From: Myxococcota bacterium
Lineage (GTDB): Bacteria; Myxococcota_A; UBA796; JAJRTE01
Assembly (NCBI GenBank): GCA_024278455.1
Contig: JAJRTE010000299.1
Span: forward strand, 1-33,182
Direction of reading: 5' to 3'
Length of the DNA stretch: 33,182 nt
Shown here: positions 8,523 through 15,941 of the stretch, in pieces
Numbering within the stretch: position 1 is the first letter of the stretch
How the letters are laid out: every line of letters starts with the position of its first letter
Translations under genes and position numbers: made by a program
The notes under the pieces: model-generated
Told to the model about the DNA's origin: nothing
What the model saw: only the letters and a program-made list of their open reading frames with translations
Database searches by the model: none

Positions 8523-9751
8523 GTGAGATGTTTTGGGGCCTTCCAGGACCCAGACGGTTTCTCGATCGCGTCATCGTGTCCCTGGAAGCCGGGAAGCATG
8601 TGGTCCTGGTCGTGCCCGACCGCGTCCTGGACAATGGGTTGCTGAAGCACCTGCAAACCCGCATCCGGGCAAAAAGAAGCCTTGACGGGGAGCTGCACCC
8701 CTTGGACATCGGCCCGCCGGTACATGAAGAGCCCCTCTCCGCCCTGGCCATCGGTCTCGACATGGCGAGATTGGGCAAGCGCCGGCCGCGTATCGACAGA
8801 GTGCTCGGCTTCGAGGACGCACCGGCACGTTTCCTCTGGCTCCGCGGCATCGAGGTCGGAGACTGGGCCCGGGCCGAGAAGGCACGAGACCTGCTCATCA
8901 AGGCCGGGGAACATGCCCAGGATGCCCGTTCCCCGTTCCACCTGGTGGCAGCGGTCTCTCCCGAGTTCCCGGTGCCCGAGGAAAACGTCCGACTCGCCCG
9001 GCACGTCTGGTGGGGTGTGTCCAGGACCGCGGACATCTATTGCCTGCTCGAGGAGGAATTCGATAAGAAGGTCCGCACGCAAGCCGAACGTGCCTGGCTG
9101 ACAGCCCTGTGCCTGGGGTTGGCGCGGGGCTGCCCGGACCTGGCCGAGATACTGCTCCAGGAGTCCCCAAGGACGGTGAAGAGCACACAGGCGGTGCTGC
9201 TTGAGTTCTTCGGAGAACCCCTCCCGCCCGACCTTCCCGCCGTGTCGCGGCTCAACGGCCATCCGGGAGACCGGCAAATCCCCCCGGAACCGCCGGACTC
9301 CGTCGAATTCAAGCGCTTGTGGCGGAAGGGCTGGGTCACGTGGGAGGAGGGGACCGGAACCCGACTCCATCCGGCCGTATGCGCCGCGCCTGCCCCCGGC
9401 GACGACATCCGTTCCCGGGTCCTGGAAGGCCAGATCGAGGTCCTCATGCCGCAGGTGGAGCAGGTCCGGCGCGCCATGGTCGCCTGGCTACGCGATCGGC
9501 ACGGCGACAACTGGGTCGCAGCCTGCACGGACGGGATGGACGAAGAGGAGCGAGACAAAGTTCAGACCGAGATGGGTCCCTTGCTGCATCACGTGTTTCG
9601 GCGCGGCAAGGAACCCCGCACCCGGAAGGCGAAGCGCGTCGCGAGGCCAGGAGAACTCTGGCGGGAGATTCGGAATCGGCTCGCCCATGGCGACGTCGTC
9701 TCTCTCCGCCAGCTCGAGGAAGCCTACCGTGCCTGGCGCGCCCTTTCGTGA
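8519..9751 (+). CDS. STAND-like protein with C-terminal HEPN-type R-x4-H motif
   Basis: 410 residues, family not recognised. The start is fixed by the ATGA overlap with the upstream gene. Residues ~1-40 begin FWGLPGPRRFLDRV, then strand KHVVLVVPD; ARFLWLRGIEV and FHLVAAVSPEFP look like the Walker-B and sensor strands of an AAA/STAND core, but no P-loop Lys-Ser/Thr is present. The middle is helical. The C-terminal ~80 residues are helical and contain EIRNRLAHGDVVS: R385-N-R-L-A-H390 fits the R-x4-6-H catalytic signature of HEPN ribonucleases found in toxin and antiphage proteins. The pairing of a very large degenerate-NTPase protein with a HEPN-type partner suggests a sensor/effector pair, but no marker defence gene (nuclease, methylase, PglZ) lies beside it. 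HEPN assignment moderate, role speculative. Confidence 0.75.
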   Translation: MSEMFWGLPGPRRFLDRVIVSLEAGKHVVLVVPDRVLDNGLLKHLQTRIRAKRSLDGELHPLDIGPPVHEEPLSALAIGLDMARLGKRRPRIDRVLGFEDAPARFLWLRGIEVGDWARAEKARDLLIKAGEHAQDARSPFHLVAAVSPEFPVPEENVRLARHVWWGVSRTADIYCLLEEEFDKKVRTQAERAWLTALCLGLARGCPDLAEILLQESPRTVKSTQAVLLEFFGEPLPPDLPAVSRLNGHPGDRQIPPEPPDSVEFKRLWRKGWVTWEEGTGTRLHPAVCAAPAPGDDIRSRVLEGQIEVLMPQVEQVRRAMVAWLRDRHGDNWVAACTDGMDEEERDKVQTEMGPLLHHVFRRGKEPRTRKAKRVARPGELWREIRNRLAHGDVVSLRQLEEAYRAWRALS

Positions 9752-9871
9752 AGGTCCTCGTCCCCGCATGCCTCTCCGACGGGAGGTTCGCGGCCAGGTT
9801 GAGGCCGTCCAGCGGGATGCCTCGAGCCACCCCACTCCGCGCATGTTCCACGCGCGTCTCCCTGGCATTGG

Positions 9872-9880
9872 TGCTATAGT
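9872..9880 (+). promoter_or_regulatory. Candidate extended -10 promoter for the acyl-CoA dehydrogenase
   Basis: TGCTATAGT gives an extended -10 (TGn plus TATAGT, five of six to consensus), 77 bp before ATG 9957, in the 205-bp gap after the two-gene operon. No clear -35. Confidence 0.4.
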
Positions 9881-9956
9881 AGCTCCGCTGAACGCACCAC
9901 CGCCGGCTCAACCTGACCTGGAAACCCGGCTCAGGACGGGGACTCGGGAGGAGGGG

Positions 9957-11192
9957 ATGGGCCGGCCCACGGAGCGCCGAGGGGACAGACCTACCATCGT
10001 TGCAGACCAGGGAGGCGACGTGGCTTTCGACGGCGTGGATTTCATGGCATTCGACAGTCTGCTCAGCGAGGAGGAGCGGTTGACCCGCGACACGGTCCGG
10101 CAGTTCGTGGAGGACGAGGTCCTACCCATCATCGCCGACCACTTCCAAAAGGGGAAGTTCCCCGCGCACCTCCTCCCCCAGATGGCCGAGTTGGGCCTGT
10201 TCGGGGCCAACCTGAAGGGGTACGGTGCCGCAGGGGTAAACAACGTCGCATACGGCCTGATGATGCAGGAGTTGGAGCGGGGCGACAGCGGTATCCGGAG
10301 TTTCGCCTCCGTGCAGGGCGGGCTGGTCATGTACCCGATCCACACCTTCGGCAGCGAGGCTCAGAAGCGCAGGTACCTGCCCGAGCTTGTCTCGGCGCGC
10401 CTGGTCGGGTGCTACGGCCTGACCGAGGCCGACGCCGGCTCGGACCCCGGCAGCATGCGCACGCACGCGGTGGCGGACGGAACGAGCTACATCCTCAACG
10501 GCTCCAAGATGTGGATAACCAACGGATCCATCGCCGACGTGGCCATCGTGTGGGCGAAGCTGGACGGCATCGTGCACGGCTTCATCGTCGAGCGCGACAC
10601 CAGGGGGTTCGAGACCCGGGAGATCGACAACAAGTTCTCTCTCCGCGCATCGGTCACGTCCGAGCTGTTCTTCGACGACTGCCGGATCCCCAAGGAGAAT
10701 CTCCTCCCCCACACTGCCGGCCTCAAGTCGGCGCTGATGTGTCTGACCCAGGCCCGGTACGGCATCGCGTGGGGCGCCATCGGTGCCGCCATGGGGTGCT
10801 ACGAGGAGGCTCGATCCTACGCCGGAGAGCGGATCCAGTTCGGGCAACCCATCGCCGGGTTCCAGCTCACCCAGCAGAAGCTCGCGCTCATGCTGACCGA
10901 GATCACCAAGGCCCAGTTCATGACCCTCCAACTCGGCCGGCTCAAGGACGCGGGAAAGGCCCGCCACTTTCACGTGTCCATGGCCAAGCGCAACAACGTC
11001 TACTGGGCGCTGGAGATCGCGCGGATGGCCCGGGAACTCCTGGGGGCGAGCGGGATCGTGGACGAGTACCACGCCATGCGACACGCCCTCAACCTGGAGT
11101 CGGTGAAGACCTACGAGGGAACGCACGAGGTGCACACGCTGATCCTCGGCGAGCATATCACAGGCATTGCCGCGTACGGAGGGCGCCAGTAA
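9957..11192 (+). CDS. gcdH: Glutaryl-CoA dehydrogenase-type acyl-CoA dehydrogenase
   Basis: FAD-dependent acyl-CoA dehydrogenase, about 411 residues. GcdH converts glutaryl-CoA to crotonyl-CoA in Lys/Trp/benzoate catabolism. Seen here: LTEADAGSDPGSM and MWITNGSIAD (FAD/substrate binding), the SGIRSFASVQGGLVMYPI block whose Arg is characteristic of GcdH over other acyl-CoA dehydrogenases, RIQFGQPIAGFQLTQQKLA, and the C-terminal catalytic Glu in KTYEGTHEVHTLILGEHITG. Start choice: ATG 9957 has GGAGG five bases upstream; GTG 10020 (GGAGG four bases upstream) and ATG 10044 are in frame and closer to the usual family N-terminus. The family region certainly begins by residue ~30. No electron-transfer flavoprotein or CoA-transferase gene is adjacent. 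No CTCGAG occurs in the gene. Confidence 0.92.
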   Translation: MGRPTERRGDRPTIVADQGGDVAFDGVDFMAFDSLLSEEERLTRDTVRQFVEDEVLPIIADHFQKGKFPAHLLPQMAELGLFGANLKGYGAAGVNNVAYGLMMQELERGDSGIRSFASVQGGLVMYPIHTFGSEAQKRRYLPELVSARLVGCYGLTEADAGSDPGSMRTHAVADGTSYILNGSKMWITNGSIADVAIVWAKLDGIVHGFIVERDTRGFETREIDNKFSLRASVTSELFFDDCRIPKENLLPHTAGLKSALMCLTQARYGIAWGAIGAAMGCYEEARSYAGERIQFGQPIAGFQLTQQKLALMLTEITKAQFMTLQLGRLKDAGKARHFHVSMAKRNNVYWALEIARMARELLGASGIVDEYHAMRHALNLESVKTYEGTHEVHTLILGEHITGIAAYGGRQ

Positions 11193-11265
11193 GCGAGCGC
11201 CCCCGAAACACGCAGTCGCAACGGGTATGCACAGGCACGGACAGCCCGGACGAGGTTCAAGTGGC

Positions 11266-11680
11266 ATGCTCGATGCGTTCCAGGGGTACGAGGACCCCAC
11301 GATCCGTTGGCGTCGCATCCGTCTCGTGGCGACCTGGCGCGAGCAGAACCCCGGGGAGCACGAGGCCGTTCCTGATGGTGATCCTGTTTCTGCACCGGGA
11401 TCTCGACCCGGGTCCTCCGCCGAAACTGGCGGGGAGCGCTTTTCCCCTGGAGCGTGCCTATCTACCTGCGTGCCTGGAGCGGATCGGGGGTCGGCCGACC
11501 CCTTTGGTAGTGCTGGAGCCGTTGGTTCTGAAGGACACCGCGGAGCTGAAGGAGCGTGCGCCCCGGTGGCGTGAGGCGTTCGCTGCCTTGCATCTTGCCG
11601 AAAAAGATCCTACATTCTGGGTGGATCTGTTGGAATGCGGCGTGTTGCGACCGTTCCCAGGCGCGGGTCTGAAGGAGGCA
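11266..11680 (+). pseudogene. Decayed ORF remnant, possibly Rpn/YhgA-like
   Basis: Coding-like sequence is spread over two frames with no intact ORF. YEDPTIRWRRIRLVATWRE is readable from ATG 11266 in one frame; from ~11370 the next frame gives VILFLHRDLDPG through LVVLEPLVLKDTAELKERAP and FWVDLLECGVLRPFPG. The following small ORF has a tail typical of Rpn-like PD-(D/E)XK or YhgA-type proteins, so this may be the body of such a gene broken by frameshifts. Family assignment is tentative. The segment shares the CTCGAG-free stretch with the preceding gene. Confidence 0.4.
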
Positions 11681-11684
11681 CGAC

Positions 11685-11897
11685 ATGGTGCGACCGACCC
11701 TGTTGGAGGAGACGGTTGCTGGCCAGGAACACATGGCCATCGGGCGGCGGGAAGGGCTCCGGAAGGGGGAACTCATCGGAGAAATCCGCGTCTACCAGCG
11801 TGTTTTCAAGTTGGCGGAGACCCCCCGGGAAACGTTATGGAAGATGTCTCTTGCGAAACTCCGCGCCCCCCGATTCGAACTCCATGAACAATTGTAA
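11685..11897 (+). CDS. Small protein resembling the C-terminal tail of Rpn/DUF4351-type proteins
   Basis: 70 residues. ATG 11685 is preceded by AAGGAGG six bases upstream, so it could be translated by itself. Residues ~17-35 show the GRREGLRKGELIGEI pattern (Gly-Arg/Lys-x-Glu-Gly) and then helix-forming VFKLAETPRETLWKMSLAKL, as in the tails that follow the nuclease domain of Rpn/YhgA-like proteins. Here the tail is in a different frame from the presumed body upstream, so it is either a separate small ORF or a pseudogene fragment. Its last 14 bases overlap the next gene's start. Confidence 0.45.
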   Translation: MVRPTLLEETVAGQEHMAIGRREGLRKGELIGEIRVYQRVFKLAETPRETLWKMSLAKLRAPRFELHEQL

Positions 11898-13716
11898 CCT
11901 TCCATGTAGGTATCGTATCTGGCGCCTGGGGCGTCGCACCCTCACCGTGGCGTTCGCTGTCTTTGTCGTCCGGTGGTCATTCTCCGGTTGCGAACCGGCT
12001 ACCGTGGCCCCGGAGCCGGCCGCGGAGGAGGTCGCCGGAGCAGTCTCCGGGGCCATGGCGGATGTGGTGGCTCGAGGCCTGTGCGACGGTGCCGGCATGT
12101 TCTGGCTGGACGGCGGTGCATGGCGGCAGGCGATGACGGGGCGGAGCACCGGGACCGCTGGCGTCATCAAGGGGGTCCTCGCCGGGATCGATGAACTCGA
12201 GGCGCTTTCCGAGGTCACGGAAACCGATCGGACTGTCGAGATCGATCGGTACCTCGAGGTGGTCCGTTCGGCTGCCGACTGGCTTGTCTACCACGCGGCC
12301 GAGGATCCGGAGAGCGGCGGAGTTTTCTGGCCCGCGTGCGTTTCCGTGCCGGCGCCGTTCGACATCGAGGCGTCCTTCTGCCCCGAGGACGTCCCGGTGG
12401 TGGCAGGGGAGGTGTTCTCCTGCGCCGTGGGGCTCGAGCAGCCCTTTTCTGGCCTCGAGTTCGGCGTGGCCGGCATCGGCGACGTCTTCCTGGACCTGTC
12501 AGAAGAGCCGCTGTTCACCCCGGAGGAACAGGAGCGCTACCTGGCGTTCGCCATCGGTGCTGGCGACTGGCTCCTGTCCCGGGCCGTCGAGACGGACTTC
12601 GGGTCCTGTTGGCCGGAGATGGCGTCTGACGATGGAGCCGAGGCGGCGTGCTACACGTCACTCGCCAGGGGGATCGCGGGGGTCGGTTGGTTCCTGGTAC
12701 GGTTGTCCCACAGGGTGCCGGACGGGACGCCCTACCTGAACGGAGCCCTGGCCGCGGCCGGCACGCTCGAGGCGCTCATGGTCCCTGCCGGAGACAGCAT
12801 CTACGACAGCGCCTACCTGCCGCTGAGCGACCGGGACCCCATGCCCTACACGGGGTTCTACCAGGGCAACGCGGGGATCGCCTACTTCCTGATGACGCTG
12901 TACCAGGAGACCGGGCGAGCGCTCCACGCTACCCTGGCTCGATCGATTCTGGCGTGGTTGCAAGGCGGCGACGTGATGGTCGAGGAACTCGACGGCCTGG
13001 CCTGGGTTGCCGCCCCCACGTTGCTCGGCTTGGGGCCCTACACCGGCTGGGACATGGGCGTGGCAGGAACGGGCTGGACCTTCCTGCAGGCGGCTCGAGT
13101 CTTCGGGGGCGGGGAAGACGACTTGGAGCAGACATACCTCGAGACCGCCAACCGGGCCGCAACCTGGTTGAGCCATCCCGAGATCGCCCACTACTACCAG
13201 GGCCTGGTGTGGTGGCCGGAGCGCGATCGACCTTGGGTCGAGACGCCTGTTCCGCCTTCTCCGGCACTGAAGGTCTTCGATACCACCTGGGCGCCGGCCG
13301 TCCAACCCTGGTGGCTCGAAGCCTCACCTCGAGCCTATCTCTACTACACCGGGTTGCTCCGGGGGGGGGCCGGCATCGGCTGGTTCCTGCTCGAGCTGAG
13401 TGACACGCTGTCCGGGCTGGACGGGTGGACCTGCTACCGGGACCTGCATGGCGAGGTGGCGAGCCAGGCGGTGCGATGGCTCTACTACAAGGGAGAGCCG
13501 TCCACTGGCGATGGCATGACCTGGTCGTGGTACGCCTCGATCGTGCGCACGACCGGGACGCTCGAGTATCCCGGCGAGGTCGTACCGGGGTATGAATTCG
13601 GCGTCGCGGGGGCGTTATCGTTTCTCGGGGCAGGGGCCGCTTCCGAGACAGGGGCGGACAGCGCTTCGCTATCGTCGCCCCTCGGGTTTCGCCCGTTGCA
13701 CTACCGGGCACCCTGA
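11884..13716 (+). CDS. LanC-fold (alpha-toroid) lipoprotein
   Basis: 610 residues. Start ATG 11884 gives a type II signal peptide: RRIW/GRR n-region, hydrophobic TLTVAFAVFVV, lipobox FSGC with Cys36. No Shine-Dalgarno is visible. The mature protein repeats a Gly-rich motif seven times (residues ~88, 192, 260, 326, 390, 490, 570; examples FGVAGIGDVFL, RGIAGVGWFL, QGNAGIAYFL, RGGAGIGWFL), the hallmark of the double alpha-barrel of lanthionine synthetase C-like proteins. The catalytic zinc motifs of LanC (WCYG, CHG) are not evident, the nearest being CYTSLARG, so cyclase activity is unlikely. No lanthipeptide precursor or LanB/LanM gene is nearby. Export as a lipoprotein is unusual for this fold, normally cytoplasmic. 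A sugar- or peptide-binding alpha-toroid is the main alternative. Confidence 0.75.
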   Translation: MNNCNLPCRYRIWRLGRRTLTVAFAVFVVRWSFSGCEPATVAPEPAAEEVAGAVSGAMADVVARGLCDGAGMFWLDGGAWRQAMTGRSTGTAGVIKGVLAGIDELEALSEVTETDRTVEIDRYLEVVRSAADWLVYHAAEDPESGGVFWPACVSVPAPFDIEASFCPEDVPVVAGEVFSCAVGLEQPFSGLEFGVAGIGDVFLDLSEEPLFTPEEQERYLAFAIGAGDWLLSRAVETDFGSCWPEMASDDGAEAACYTSLARGIAGVGWFLVRLSHRVPDGTPYLNGALAAAGTLEALMVPAGDSIYDSAYLPLSDRDPMPYTGFYQGNAGIAYFLMTLYQETGRALHATLARSILAWLQGGDVMVEELDGLAWVAAPTLLGLGPYTGWDMGVAGTGWTFLQAARVFGGGEDDLEQTYLETANRAATWLSHPEIAHYYQGLVWWPERDRPWVETPVPPSPALKVFDTTWAPAVQPWWLEASPRAYLYYTGLLRGGAGIGWFLLELSDTLSGLDGWTCYRDLHGEVASQAVRWLYYKGEPSTGDGMTWSWYASIVRTTGTLEYPGEVVPGYEFGVAGALSFLGAGAASETGADSASLSSPLGFRPLHYRAP

Positions 13717-13780
13717 ACCGGGCTCCCCCTACCTCGCCGGGCCACGCCGTCGAGCACGTAACCCCGCCAACCAGGATCGG

Positions 13781-13818
13781 TTGACTTCTTGACTGACTGG
13801 CGCCATCCTTGATCCTAT
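13781..13818 (+). promoter_or_regulatory. Candidate promoter before the degenerate receiver gene
   Basis: TTGACT occurs twice (13781-13786 and 13789-13794). From the second, an 18-bp spacer leads to TCCTAT (13813-13818), three of six to the -10 consensus. It lies about 75 bp before ATG 13892. Confidence 0.3.
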
Positions 13819-13891
13819 GGCAACAGTGATTCGTTGTGCCGGATCGCGGTGGTCCCCCTCCACACCTCGAGGAAACAGCACCAGGCGTCCA

Positions 13892-14311
13892 ATGGAAACA
13901 CCGTCGCTCCATCTGCTTGTCGTGGACCCTGACGAGACCTTGTTGTTCGCCATTCGGCAGGTTCTCGAGGACGAAGGGCACCGTGTCACCACGTTCGACG
14001 ACGGTCATCGAGCGCTCGAGTGGTTGTACGAACAGGGTCTTCCGGACATGGTGCTGCTCGGCATGCGGCTGCCCACGATGAGCGGGTGGACATTCTGGAG
14101 CCGGATGCGTTTCCTGCGAGGTGCCGATCGCCTTCCGGTGGTCGTGATGTCGGACGACTCGAGCATTCGGGGGCGGATATTCGAGGTGGGCGCGTCGGGT
14201 TTCCTTGCCAGACCCTTCTCTATCGAGCAGCTCTTCGACGCCATCGAGCACGCGGTGCGGTATCCGCGGGCCGGCGGGGCACCTTCCCCGGCAGGACGCC
14301 CCGACCTCTAG
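13892..14311 (+). CDS. Degenerate (phosphoacceptor-less) receiver-domain protein
   Basis: 139 residues, a single CheY-like receiver with no output domain. Strand and helix order match the family: LHLLVVDPDETLLF, PDMVLLGMRLPTMSGW, LPVVVMSDD, ASGFLARPFSIEQLF. The site that should be the phosphorylated Asp is Gly57, the invariant Lys before Pro is Arg107, and the second residue of the acidic pair is Pro13. Only the Ser switch residue (S87) and the fold-defining Gly/Pro residues are kept. It is probably a non-phosphorylated pseudo-receiver. ATG 13892 fits the domain edge; ATG 13817 is in frame but adds a Ser/Arg-rich leader. A second, intact receiver lies 1.1 kb downstream. Confidence 0.85.
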   Translation: METPSLHLLVVDPDETLLFAIRQVLEDEGHRVTTFDDGHRALEWLYEQGLPDMVLLGMRLPTMSGWTFWSRMRFLRGADRLPVVVMSDDSSIRGRIFEVGASGFLARPFSIEQLFDAIEHAVRYPRAGGAPSPAGRPDL

Positions 14312-14317
14312 GATCCG

Positions 14318-14338
14318 GTGGCACATGGCAGGTGCCAC
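14318..14338. repeat. Inverted repeat between convergent genes
   Basis: GTGGCAC and GTGCCAC, perfect 7-bp arms around a 7-nt loop, just after the receiver stop at 14311 and before the end of the convergent gene at 14423. No T-tract follows, so it is a possible bidirectional hairpin rather than a canonical terminator. Confidence 0.4.
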
Positions 14339-14422
14339 ACAATATGGGCCTTCGCGACACCCTGTGCGGTGCACAACATATCGTGTCAGGTGGGTCCGAT
14401 TTGCCCAATGCGCCACGGGCGC

Positions 14423-15130
14423 CTAGAGGAAGCAGCTCATCCTTCCCCTGGCTTTCCGGGAAATACACACTGCATCGGCAGTTGTTATGTTGCTGCCTGG
14501 ATCTACCGGTTCCACCACATCCGCCCGATTCTGTTGGCAGTCGTTCAATTCGATCTGTCCTCGAGAAAACTGCATGGCGAGGCGTGCATCGTTCTGGGTG
14601 ACTTGGCCGTCCTCGTCCACGTCGCCGTCATGGGGGCATTCGCCTGTATCGCTGAAGTACGGTGTGCCATCAGTCTGAAACCACCATGTGCCGCTCAGCG
14701 TGGCAAACTGGGGATCGTCCACATCCTCCAGAAATATGTCCTCCACTCGCAGCACGGCGTAGTATCCATCACTGTTGCGCCACACGATGAACTCACCAAT
14801 TCCGTCTGGTGCGCAATCGGCGTCGCAATAGGGACCGATATGTCCAGCAATGAACTCATAGATCGATGCATCGGCGATCTGGTCGATGCTTGTCACTCCC
14901 GTAGCAAATGCCACCTCCGTGCCGAGCTTGTCGTAGCCGTAGAACCAGCCCTTGTCATAGGTGCAGATGGACCAGCTCACATACACCTCGTTTACGCCGT
15001 CTCCTATCCACAAGTCCGTGTCGTACCAGCCATCAGCCACACCGGTGATGACTTCGGCATGGACCGGGCTGGATCCGACTGCAAGTGGAAAAGCAAGAGT
15101 CAGGACGCTGATTGAAAGTAGTCTGTTCAT
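14423..15130 (-). CDS. Secreted protein with C-terminal dockerin-like repeat
   Basis: 235 residues. ATG 15130 has AGGAGG six bases upstream. A Sec signal peptide (residues 1-25, cleavage after VHA) is followed by a ~130-residue Trp/Tyr/Asp-rich domain of unknown family (YVSWSICTYDKGW, EFIVWRNSDGYY). Cys in PYCDADCAPD and GECPHD suggest disulphides. Residues ~170-235 resemble a dockerin: GDVDEDGQVTQNDARLAMQF is an EF-like Ca-binding loop plus helix, and ADVVEPVDPGSNITTADAV is a second, weaker copy. Such tails occur in secreted proteins of deltaproteobacteria and planctomycetes; no cohesin is seen in the window. Longer in-frame starts up to 15259 exist but precede the signal peptide. Confidence 0.82.
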   Translation of the reverse strand: MNRLLSISVLTLAFPLAVGSSPVHAEVITGVADGWYDTDLWIGDGVNEVYVSWSICTYDKGWFYGYDKLGTEVAFATGVTSIDQIADASIYEFIAGHIGPYCDADCAPDGIGEFIVWRNSDGYYAVLRVEDIFLEDVDDPQFATLSGTWWFQTDGTPYFSDTGECPHDGDVDEDGQVTQNDARLAMQFSRGQIELNDCQQNRADVVEPVDPGSNITTADAVCISRKARGRMSCFL

Positions 15131-15259
15131 CTTCGCCCTCCTTGTGCCAGCGAACCCCGTTGAGAATCTTCCCGGCAACATGACTCCCAACCGGTCACCC
15201 GCGAGAAGACCCATGGGGTTCTCGTGCATGGGCCTTGCCATCCAGGTTGCTCCGAGCAT

Positions 15260-15268
15260 ATTGTAGCA
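15260..15268 (-). promoter_or_regulatory. Candidate extended -10 for the dockerin-tailed gene
   Basis: On the minus strand TGCTACAAT gives TGn plus TACAAT (five of six), about 130 bp upstream of ATG 15130. No good -35. Confidence 0.35.
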
Positions 15269-15394
15269 AGGTCACCTCTTCCCGGCCTTTGCACTTGACC
15301 TTGCCGGACCAACCGTTCACGATAGCACAACGAAAGCAGCGATAGGTGGCTTCCCGCCGCCGCGTGCATGGCTTTCCCCAATAGGGTCGCAGAC

Positions 15395-15802
15395 ATGGCT
15401 GATACTCCGGCGGACACCACTGCGGATATTCTCGTTGTCGACGACAGCCCCGGCATCGTGGACGCGATCGCTCAACTGCTCGACGAGGAGGGTTACCAGG
15501 TACGCACGGCGTCGAACGGGCGCGAGGCCCTGTGCCGCGTGGTCGAGCGGCTACCCGACGTCATCCTGTTGGACCTGATGATGCCCATCATGGACGGGTG
15601 GGAGTTCGTCACGCGCCTCAAGAAGTTGCCCAACGGCGACGCGCCTCGTATCGTCCTCCTGTCAGCCGTGCCCGGCCTTGAACTCGAGGCGGGCGGCACG
15701 AAGGCCGATGACTGGCTCGGCAAGCCGTTCACTGTGGAAGACCTGCTCTTCAAGGTGTCACGCGTGCTGCGGAACACGACCCTGGCCGTAGCGGCGTCGT
15801 GA
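15395..15802 (+). CDS. Single-domain response regulator (CheY-like)
   Basis: 135 residues, receiver domain only. All key residues are present: acidic pair D16-D17, phosphoacceptor D60 in VILLDLMMP, Ser90 at the switch position, Lys110 in WLGKPF. It should accept phosphate from a histidine kinase and act through protein contacts; no kinase gene is in the window. Start: ATG 15395 (MADTPADTT) matches the domain edge; ATG 15368 adds nine residues. Shine-Dalgarno weak for both (AGGG about nine bases before 15395). It shares orientation with the degenerate receiver at 13892 but not close sequence. Confidence 0.92.
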   Translation: MADTPADTTADILVVDDSPGIVDAIAQLLDEEGYQVRTASNGREALCRVVERLPDVILLDLMMPIMDGWEFVTRLKKLPNGDAPRIVLLSAVPGLELEAGGTKADDWLGKPFTVEDLLFKVSRVLRNTTLAVAAS

Positions 15803-15941
15803 CGTCGCCCAGCCCGTTCTCCCTGGAAGAGATGTACATCGGCCGATACCTTCGACGACGGTCCGCCCGCACGTCCCGAAGCGTGTTGGCCCCGACACCA
15901 TATCCTGTGTGAAACGCGAACCCTGCTGCCCGGAGGTCTCC

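Noticed and set aside
11884..13716. Functional lanthipeptide cyclase cluster
   Set aside because: No zinc-binding LanC motifs and no precursor, dehydratase or transporter genes nearby.
15131..15260. Riboswitch in the leader of the dockerin-tailed gene
   Set aside because: No conserved core of c-di-GMP, cobalamin or other riboswitches was visible.
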